Assembly (NCBI GenBank): GCA_024867545.1
Contig: JANFNE010000045.1
Span: 1-64,000 of the forward strand
Source: Phytopythium helicoides
Taxonomy: Eukaryota > Oomycota > Peronosporomycetes > Pythiales > Pythiaceae
Direction: 5' to 3'
Length of the DNA stretch: 64,000 nt
Positions 57,290 through 64,000 of the stretch are shown piece after piece. Each line of letters opens with the position of its first letter. The first letter of the stretch is position 1. Made by a program: the position numbers and the translations under genes. The notes under the pieces are model-generated. The model saw only the letters and a program-made list of their open reading frames with translations, was not told where the DNA came from and ran no database searches.

Positions 57290-58724
57290 ATGCGCGCGCG
57301 GGAAAAAACGAAAGCGGGCGCCGCTGACTGGAAGAGCTCGGCGGTCATGGGGCGCGCGTCGTCGGACGAGTCGGACGAGGACTTCCGGCCGACGGCCAAG
57401 CCGCTCAAGGCCAAGGCCAAGGCCAAGAAGAAGGAGCCGGCGGCGCCGAGGCCCGCGGTGGCCAAGCCCGCGGCCGTCAAGAAGCGCCGCCGCAAGGACG
57501 AGGACGGAGAGGCCGAGGAGAAGAGGGCGGGTGGCGGCGGCGCGCCAGAGGCCAAGAAGAAGCGCAAGGAGGCGGCGGCGGCGCCCGTGGTCGTGGCCGA
57601 CGAGCCGCTGGACCCTGCGCTGCTGGAGAAGTACCGCGCGCTCAAGAACGTGCGTGCTGCGGTGCTGGCAAGTGCTGGGGAGGAAGGAAACTCACAGGTG
57701 TGCTGGCACATCGGGACAGGCCAGGGAGACGGACGTAGAGCGACTGCTGCACCAAGCGCGAGAGCTCGCCCTGGAGGAGCAGAAGACGCATGAGGCGCTC
57801 GTCGTGCGGCTAAGAAAGGAGATCAAGTCGCTGACTGCGAAGCTTGACGAGCAACAGCAGCAGCAGCCCACCAAGGCGAAGAAGTCGAGTGCGCGAAATG
57901 ACAGCGTGGACCCAGAGGCCCAAGCTCGGTAAGGCCATGACTGAAATGTACTTGGGTAGTCTAAACGACGGGCTAATCGGTCGACCGCTGCAGGTACGAC
58001 TCGCTCCAGCGAAAGCACAAGGACGTGCTCAGCGAGAACGAGACGCTGCGTGTGCGGATACGCGAGCTTGAGACGCATTTTGCGCAGTTCAAGCGAAGCA
58101 CTGGACCGGACGACATGGTGATTGTCAACCCGGAATCCAGTCAGGCCGAGAATGGTGCGAGAAGGATCGGTTTGATTCGTGGCAAAACCAACTCATCTGA
58201 CGTTGCCTACCCTGCAGCATGGAAAGCTAGCGAGACGACCATGCAACTCGCCCAAGCAAACAAGGTACCCCTTGTTGTATCAAGTTGTGAACACAAATCC
58301 TCGCTCACGCCGACTGTGTGATCATCAGCTTCTGGAAATGTACCGACTCGTCACCTCGACCGACATCCGACTGATCGAGACCGGAGACGACGATGCCAGC
58401 GCGGACAGTTATACCGACATTGCGTGCACGACGACAGACGGAGAGAGCGGCAAGCGCTTCGACTTTGAGCTCGCTATCCCAGATAGCCGAGTCAGCGAGA
58501 TTGAGTACCTTCCTGGTGACCACCCTCCTACGAACTTACAGGTCCCGTCCTATTTGCAGGTGCGCTTTCAGTGGCATATGGATGAAGTCATGCATGGCGC
58601 CACGTTTAACATCTTGCGTTTACAGGACGAGTTGAGTTTCAAGCGGTCCGAGATGACCAAATTTATGAGGACAGTGTTAGACGTCGTGATCAAGAAGGCG
58701 AATGGAGCGCACCCAAAGAGGTGA
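57290..58724 (+). CDS. Csm1/Pcs1 (monopolin)-like chromosome segregation protein
   Basis: Exons 57290-57649, 57720-57928, 57994-58264, 58329-58559, 58626-58724 give 389 aa, with introns of 64-70 bp. Residues 1-115 are basic and disordered (Lys/Ala-rich, with KKRRRK). Residues about 121-235 form a long coiled coil (ERLLHQARELALEEQKTHEAL). Residues about 281-385 match the Csm1/Pcs1 C-terminal RWD-like globular domain as I know it: LLEMYRLVTSTDIRLIE, FDFELAIP, then PSYLQDELSFKRSEMTKFM. In yeasts this V-shaped dimer clamps kinetochore microtubule sites or tethers rDNA. In this lineage the role is inferred. It follows the FYVE gene by 149 bp and converges with the CCCH-ABITRAM gene. The donor of intron 1 (GTGCGT at 57650) was chosen because it alone keeps the helix frame. 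Confidence 0.82.
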
Positions 58725-58893
58725 AGGATGCAAGTCTTCCTTTTGCGCCTCCAAGTTGCGAGCCCCATCCGGGCAGTTGCATCACCATCGCAGCCCGCGG
58801 CGGTACAGTAAGTCTACGTGCGTTCTCACTCCGTGTATTCTACACCACTACGCGTTGCCGCTGCGCTCGGTGACTACCGTATCGCGTATGTTT

Positions 58894-59994
58894 CTACTCT
58901 GTCTCCATCTTGGTGTTGTCAGCATCACCAACAGGGTTGATGACTTCTGCCGCTGCTTGTTCCAGCTGTGGATCCTGCTGCTGCTCGCGTGCCTTAGCCG
59001 CCGAGATCGCGCGGAATTGCTTGTACTCCTCCTTTGACAGTAGCGACTCCTGGATCTCAGACACCTCAATCTGCTTGGGCTGCACGATGGCCAAGTAGCC
59101 TTCTGACAGGTGCTGTCGTCGCCCAAGGAACAACAATCAGAAAAGCGCAAACGCGCAAACGATCAACCGCTGGCGACGTTTACCTTCTCTTGCAGCAGCG
59201 ACGGCTGCTCCATTAGCCGCTCGTTGAACTCGAGCAGTGTCCCGCGAATGCAGCTGCGCAGCACAAACTCAGCGCCACCCACGCAGTGCACGTGGCACAG
59301 AATAGTGTGCGGAAGCATGAAGGAGCCGCCCTTCTTCTTCTTCCCGCTCACGCGACTATCCAGCACGTTGCTCGTGAACTCTATGCGCTCAATCTTTTCG
59401 TGCATGAGCGGGTGCGACTCGGCGACACCGATCTGCGCTCGGGTTGCATTCGTCAGCAGTCTAGATTACGAAAGGCATGGCAAATACTGCACGCACCACA
59501 CACAGCCGGTTGGAGTGCATGTGCACATACTGGTCCTCCATGGGCTTGTTCATCGTGTCGCACGAGAACATCTCGGTGTAGTAGCGCTCGATCTGCAGCA
59601 TGCCGCGGTCGTCAGCAGTGCGCCAAGGCATCAATGGAGCCGCCTCGTCGCGAATTGGCGCACCATGGTGCCGCGCAGGTTGCCCCGCGGCTGGTCCTGC
59701 GTCTGGAAGCGGCCCTCCGAGCGCTGCACCACCTGCTCGCGGATGAGCTGGCGCTGCGCAGCCACCGTGATCATGCCGGCGTCCGCCACCTCATCGCTAA
59801 CGCCGCGCCAACGCGGTCAGAGTCCGCAGCACTTGGCGCTCGCACACGCGCACGCACCGGCCGTGCGCGAACTTGCAGTCGGGGAACGGACAGCCGCCGG
59901 GCTTGTCGAAGTGCTTGCATAGCGCCGTCTTGCGCAGCCGCTCGCGGCGCTCGACCCTGCGCTTCTTGGGCGCCTTGGCCTCCGTCTCCGCCAT
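58894..59994 (-). CDS. CCCH zinc finger fused to ABITRAM/FAM206A domain
   Basis: Exons 59994-59858, 59796-59664, 59592-59497, 59432-59184, 59112-58894 give 277 aa. Residues 10-22 are basic (KKRRVERRERLRK). A C-x8-C-x4-C-x3-H zinc finger follows (Cys26, Cys35, Cys40, His44), a class that usually binds RNA. Residues about 90-265 resemble ABITRAM/FAM206A (Simiate): IERYYTEMF, HSNRLCVIGVAESHP, RVSGKKKKGGSF, SCIRGTLLEFNERL, then LLQEKHLSEGYLAIVQPKQ. Human ABITRAM is about 180 aa, nuclear and actin-binding, with no zinc finger as far as I know. The CCCH exon is joined here because its donor (GTGCGT at 59857) and the next acceptor keep frame with continuous sense. Introns are 61-71 bp. Confidence 0.82.
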
Positions 59995-60356
59995 CGATGC
60001 TCTCTTTCTTTGCTGGTGGCTGCGAGGATCCGGAACGAATTAATTTTTGATTTTGAAACCAATGAATTGAAAATCACATGGCTTTCCCCACGCGCCCAAA
60101 TTGAGCGATGCAAGAGTTCAAGCTCACAACTGACGCTGCCATCCAGCCCATTGGTGAGCCCGCCAATGAGTTCGGTAGCAGGCCTGCCATTGATATCAAC
60201 AAGTAGCGTGGTGCCCGTATACCCACCACCATCCATCAGATGGACTGCAACAACTTGACCCGCTTCGATTCGTCTACTATATTGCGCTTAGGGAGGCGGC
60301 AAGCAGCTCTACTTGGCGCGAGTGGAGCGCGCTCGGCCTCTGGAGGAATGCACAGC
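59995..60356. other. Intergenic spacer, ABITRAM promoter side
   Basis: These 362 bp separate the ABITRAM start from the ATP23 stop, both on the minus strand. An AT-rich patch at about 60,035-60,080 stands out from GC-rich surroundings and carries a CCAAT/ATTGG motif near 60,058. Nothing else is recognisable. Confidence 0.4.
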
Positions 60357-61274
60357 TCACGGGATCTCGCGGAAGGGTGCGACGTCGCGGTAGCATGCGT
60401 CGAACACCGCGTCCAGGCACTCGTCCTCCTGCGGTCCGCCAACCATTAGCTTCTACAATGACACACACAAGGTCAGCGAGGCCGCAGTTCGAGCCGCACC
60501 TTGCCCTTGCACGCCTCGTTGTTCATGATGGACAGCTTGGCGCGTCGCCGCGTGCAGACCTGGCATCCAGCTCAAGCATCAGTTTCCTGAACAGAGCGCT
60601 CGCGTCGACAGACAGCTACGGCACCTGGTGCTGCTTGGCGATGTTGAAGTTCTTGCGCATGAACTCGTACTTCCAGTTGCAGTCGCCGCTCAGCGCCGCC
60701 GCACGCACCTGCAGCTCACCACCGTCAGTCCATCTGGGTGGCATCGCCAGAACCCAACGCCGGACAGGACGCACCTCGCTGCACGCGTGGTGCTCGCAGT
60801 TGTTCCAGTCAACCTTGGCGCGGCACTGGTCAAACGCGTGGATGAGCTCGTGCGCGAGCGTGCGGTCCATCCACTCCTGGTCCGGAATCCGGTTCTGGCA
60901 CAGCACCACCTGCACGACACCACAGGTCAGCTCCTCCTCGCCTTGCTGCAGCGCCAAACCAGCGGCACTCACGCCGGGCTTTCCCTGGTCGTCGATCTGG
61001 AAGCCGCCGTTGATGGGGCCCTCGCAGTCGACGCTCGAGTAGAAGCCCGGCTGCATCTTGCAGCCCATCTTCTCCATGGCGTCCACGAGGAACTTGACGC
61101 GCGGGCCTGCGGTCAGCCCACCCACCGTCAGCGCCAGCCACGCCGCCAGTCAGCCACGCGCCCGCAGCGCAGCGCACACTTGTCCAGCGCCGTCTCGCGC
61201 ATCTGCTCGCAGCGCTCGTGGCGCGCGGCCTCGTCCTGCGGCACGCCGCCCACCAGGCTCTTGATCGCCTCCAT
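60357..61274 (-). CDS. Mitochondrial inner membrane protease ATP23
   Basis: Exons 61274-61178, 61106-60973, 60909-60775, 60708-60625, 60559-60500, 60452-60357 give 201 aa. Residues 97-101 are HELIH, the zincin HExxH motif, within RTLAHELIHAFDQCRAKVDW. Then come ACSEVRAAALSGDC and the C-terminal CYRDVAPFREIP. All match the ATP23/XRCC6BP1 family. In yeast, Atp23 in the intermembrane space trims the Atp6 precursor and helps assemble the F0 sector. Numerous Cys residues fit the family's disulfide-dependent import, and there is no classical presequence. The protein is slightly shorter than yeast and human forms at the N-terminus. Intron 5 is only 47 bp, and intron 2 (63 bp) is in frame and stop-free, so retention would add 21 residues before VVLCQN. 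Confidence 0.93.
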
Positions 61275-61699
61275 GCTGGTGCTGTGGCGGACTGACTGTC
61301 GGTGGATGAGGGCCACTGTTCGAGTGTCTCGGCCTAAGTATGCCCATCAAATCGAGTCCGAGGCGGCGCTCATGAAGCGGACCGGGCTCTCCCTCGGTGT
61401 GACCGAGGACGCTCGCTTGGTGATGGGGCTGTAGAGCGAGTTGGGGCGAGGCGAAGATGGAGCGCAAGAGTTGGTGGCGAGTGGGAGGCGGTAAGCAACG
61501 CTACCAACTTTCTGTTTGATCCATGAGAAGAAGAAACGCAGACCACGGAAGCGCATCCTGCGTGGAGCAGGCAAAACAGCATGCTCGACTGACTAACCTA
61601 GAGCGAGCAATCACGAGCGGAAGAAACGACAATCGGGCACTGCGGAAGGCGCAAACTGATGGGAAGCAGCGCGGCTGTGGCCCGCGGCACGCAGCATGT
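61275..61699. other. Intergenic spacer between ATP23 and bL12m
   Basis: These 425 bp lie between two minus-strand genes. They contain the bL12m 3' UTR and presumably the ATP23 promoter. No ORF with credible similarity, repeat or RNA gene was seen. Confidence 0.4.
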
Positions 61700-62324
61700 C
61701 TATTCCAGCTCGATGACGGCACCGACCTCCTTCAGCTTGTTGATGATCTCGTCGGCCTCCTCCTTCTTGACGTCCTTCTTTAGTACACTGGGGGCGCCCT
61801 CGACGAGCTCCTTGGCCTCCTTCAGGCCGAGACCCGTGATGGCGCGCACTTCCTTGATAATCTTAATCTTGCTCTTGGCATCGAAGCTCGCGAGCTTGAC
61901 GTCGAACTGCGTCTTCTCCTCCTTGGGCTCCTCGGCCACGGCCGCGGGCGCGGCGCCGCCGCCGTAGCCCGTGGTGAACGCCGACTCGGCGATGCCGAAC
62001 TTCTCCTGCAGGATTCGCGCCGCCATCGCAGCTCCGAGTCAGTCCAACAACAACAACAACAACAACAAAACTCGCGCACGCGTCCGCAAGCATGCGCAGC
62101 GCGCGACGCACCTGGATGGCCGTGGACAGCTCGGCGATCTCGATCATGTTGAGGTCGAGGATCTGGTCGAGCACGGTCTGCACCTTGGGCGAGAGCGCCA
62201 GCTCCTCCTTGGCGTCCTGCGGCGCCTCGGCCGAGAAGCGGGCCGCCTGGCTCAGCCGCAGCGGGTGCGCGGCGGCAGCGGCGGCCGAGCGGCGGGCGAC
62301 GGCGCGGGTCACGCGCGCGAGCAT
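61700..62324 (-). CDS. Mitochondrial ribosomal protein bL12m (L7/L12)
   Basis: Exons 62324-62112 and 62005-61700 give 172 aa. The stalk protein bL12 recruits and activates translational GTPases on the ribosome. Residues 1-38 are rich in Arg/Ala/Ser with no acidic residue ([20 protein letters not shown]), typical of a mitochondrial presequence. The N-terminal dimerisation helix follows ([21 protein letters not shown]), then an Ala/Gly/Pro hinge ([15 protein letters not shown]), then the C-terminal domain with [27 protein letters not shown]. That is the canonical GTPase-factor-binding face. The splice at 62005 was chosen because it gives the family spacing STAIQ-EKFG. The 106-bp intron is the longest in the window and contains a CAA microsatellite. 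Confidence 0.94.
62045..62070. repeat. (CAA)n microsatellite in the bL12m intron
   Basis: About eight CAA triplets on the + strand, which read as a T-rich (TTG)n polypyrimidine-like tract on the transcribed strand, inside the only long intron of the window. Confidence 0.9.
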
Positions 62325-63630
62325 CTTGAGCGGCGGGGCGAGCAACGGGCGGCGTCGGTCGACTTGTGGCGGCGAGGGGGTCGCGAGCGAGCGAAATCGG
62401 TGGCCAGCGCCTCGGCGTATTTTGTATCTGCGATTTTGTATGGTTATTTACGTGCACCACCCTTGTCTTGGGGGGTGAGGTCCTGGTAGTTTGGGCTGCT
62501 GCCGTGGAACAGGACACGCCGCGTGCGCAATACGGGGCTTCTTGAGCAGTTTTAGGCTCCAAAATTCAGTAGATTCGGATATTCCATAATGTGGACATGG
62601 GTACGCCAGTTTCAACAATAAAGGATGCTCTTGAGCAGCAGGCAGCAACGGTGACGTTGATCGCGGTCTGGTGGAAGCTGACGCTGGCGCATTGGCCGCG
62701 TTTCGTGGAATACATGTCGAGACATGGCTCTTCCTGGGGATGGTGGGCCCCGTCGATCCACCTGCCTATCCACCACTGCGGAAACTGCGCAACACCACAC
62801 GCAGTGGCATCTTCGTTGAGCGTGATGTCGGAGGCCATGATGTGGACATGCAATGGAAGGATGGAGACCTCTTCTTCAACGCCGCCGCGCAGTGGAAAAA
62901 CGTGCGATCGAGAAAGACCCGAGCCTCGCTATCGTTGAGGAAGTTGCAAGTGGTGTCATGTCCCCGACGAGGAAAGCGTTGCAGCGCCCATTGCCCAGGA
63001 TTTGGAAGCGTGTGAGGACGAGGAATTTGTTTTGTTCGAGGACGATTGGGTGCTGCTCACTCAGGAGGATTGCACGACGAGGTATTGCTCGCTCAGGAGG
63101 ATTGCGTGCCCGATAACGAAGCCTTGTGGCACTTGAATCGCCACCTGTTACTGTCCGAAAGAGAAAGCGCCAGACCACCACAAGAAGTACTGCTCCTGCC
63201 GGGCTTCAACGTGAGCGAGCATCAGCAAATACTGTGGCGAAGGCTAGTCTGCTGAAACTTGTCCAAGCTCGAACTGGCAATTACCCACGCATCAGTAAGC
63301 GCAGAGCTGTTCGGCGACGGCCAAATTGAGCCGAACAAGAGCGTCTGGTGCTGCGTGAGGTTGCATGATGATGGGGAGATGAATGAAGTTTCGCTCAGAA
63401 AAAGTGCCATCGCCCCTCTTCAACGAGGTGGCCGCTGTCGTGATCACCTCGTCGGGCGCTCATCATGTCCGTCCGTGCTGCTCAGCGCTGCCCTGTTGAC
63501 TAAATATGTCGCTAATGCATTTTGCTTTTGCTGTCGCCTAGGCAAGAAGAGAACTGCAACGAGCTCTTTTTCGCAAGAATCCAAAAAAAAATAACTCATT
63601 GCTGGTCGGTCGGATAAATCACATTCGCTT
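62325..63630. other. Region without an intact gene
   Basis: These 1.3 kb separate bL12m from the gene at the right edge. The first about 130 bp should hold the bL12m promoter. The middle contains the frameshifted coding-like stretch listed separately. The last 370 bp show nothing recognisable apart from an A8 run at 63,583-63,590. Confidence 0.4.
62591..63255 (+). pseudogene. Possible degraded coding region, unknown family
   Basis: Fragments in different + frames read like one protein broken by frameshifts. One (62,853-62,950) reads WKNVRAIEKDPSLAIVEEVA if two frames are joined. A second (about 62,965-63,080) reads AQDLEACEDEEFVLFEDDW, then LLTQEDC. A third (63,084-63,255) restarts with LLAQEDC and continues to a stop. 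The repeat of LLTQEDC/LLAQEDC comes from an imperfect short direct duplication near 63,047-63,110. I recognise no family. A multi-exon gene with unrecognised introns, or chance, are real alternatives. Confidence 0.25.
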
Positions 63631-63945
63631 CTACTTGTGGCCGCGACTGCTGCTGTCACTGCCCAACAGACGGTAGCTCGCGTCACCGTCGTCGACGAGA
63701 CGGCCAGTTGAAATGTCGACGCGCTCGTCCTCATCTAGCGTCACGAGGTCCGGGATATCGAGCGTCGTCGAGAACTGGAAGCGCGGCAGCACGTAGAACA
63801 CGTAGAAGACAGCCCAGTTGGGCAGCAAGAACGTGACGATTGACACGAGGAGCCGCGCAGTCTGCTCCAGCACCTCCGAGCCGTCCTCAAAGAATAGACT
63901 GTCGGAAGACTGGAGCGCTGCACGAGTGACGACCCGCCATCCCAT
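63631..63945 (-). CDS. Single-pass membrane protein or C-terminal exon of a gene running off the window
   Basis: The open frame ends at a stop at 63631. If the ATG at 63945 is the start, it gives 104 aa. Residues about 31-53 are a strong transmembrane segment (LLVSIVTFLLPNWAVFYVFYVL). A hydrophilic acidic tail follows (TLDEDERVDIS, then SDSSSRGHK). An in-frame stop lies just upstream, but CAG acceptors near 63,925 and 63,906 allow this to be the last exon of a longer gene beyond 64,000. The family was not recognised. Confidence 0.45.
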   Translation of the reverse strand: MGWRVVTRAALQSSDSLFFEDGSEVLEQTARLLVSIVTFLLPNWAVFYVFYVLPRFQFSTTLDIPDLVTLDEDERVDISTGRLVDDGDASYRLLGSDSSSRGHK

Positions 63946-64000
63946 CCGCACATGCGATGGATCGCGCTAAATTAGCCGGCATGTTAGACAGGAGGTTTGC

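Overview
The window looks like nuclear DNA of an oomycete (Pythium/Phytophthora-like water mould). This is inferred from the genes, not from a database match. There are many short spliceosomal introns of about 47-106 bp (mostly 60-75 bp) with GTAAGT/GTGCGT-type donors and CAG/TAG acceptors. Genes are closely packed on both strands. The set includes an intraflagellar transport gene (so the organism builds cilia), a mitochondrial bL12, and FYVE- and PX-domain proteins. Another stramenopile cannot be excluded.

Positions 1 to about 40,735 are one uninterrupted tandem array. It holds 75 units of 522-568 bp (mean about 541 bp), all in the same orientation, and each carries one tRNA-Glu gene with anticodon CUC. 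The tRNA is almost invariant. The spacers differ in the copy number of small internal repeats: a TTC-rich pyrimidine tract, GTGTT/GTTTT pentamers, TTTTCCN heptamers, and 10-bp GGTTCGACTC/GGATCAACTC units. The array runs off the left edge, so 75 is a minimum. On the right it decays over about 50 bp into single-copy DNA. This array is the most striking thing in the window.

Positions 40,736-64,000 hold ordinary protein-coding genes. In order they are: a mitochondrial carrier (+); WDR19/IFT144 (-); a PX-domain protein with a permuted papain-like C-terminal domain (-); a dual-specificity phosphatase-like protein whose catalytic Cys is Ser (-); a polynucleotide kinase 3'-phosphatase with an N-terminal BRCT-like domain (-); a FYVE/TPR protein (+); a Csm1/Pcs1 (monopolin)-like kinetochore protein (+); a CCCH zinc finger fused to an ABITRAM/FAM206A domain (-); the mitochondrial metalloprotease ATP23 (-); mitochondrial ribosomal protein bL12m (-); a stretch with frameshifted coding-like remnants; and the end of a membrane-protein gene (-) at the right edge. 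I rebuilt exon structures by hand from splice sites, reading frame and remembered family alignments. Every multi-exon model closes in frame.

The genes show no single shared pathway. Three are mitochondrial (carrier, ATP23, bL12m), one is ciliary (WDR19), and others deal with DNA repair (PNKP), chromosome segregation (Csm1-like) and phosphoinositide-binding membranes (PX, FYVE). The tRNA array and the genes may be linked only through codon use: the CUC anticodon reads GAG, which looks like the dominant Glu codon in these GC-rich genes.
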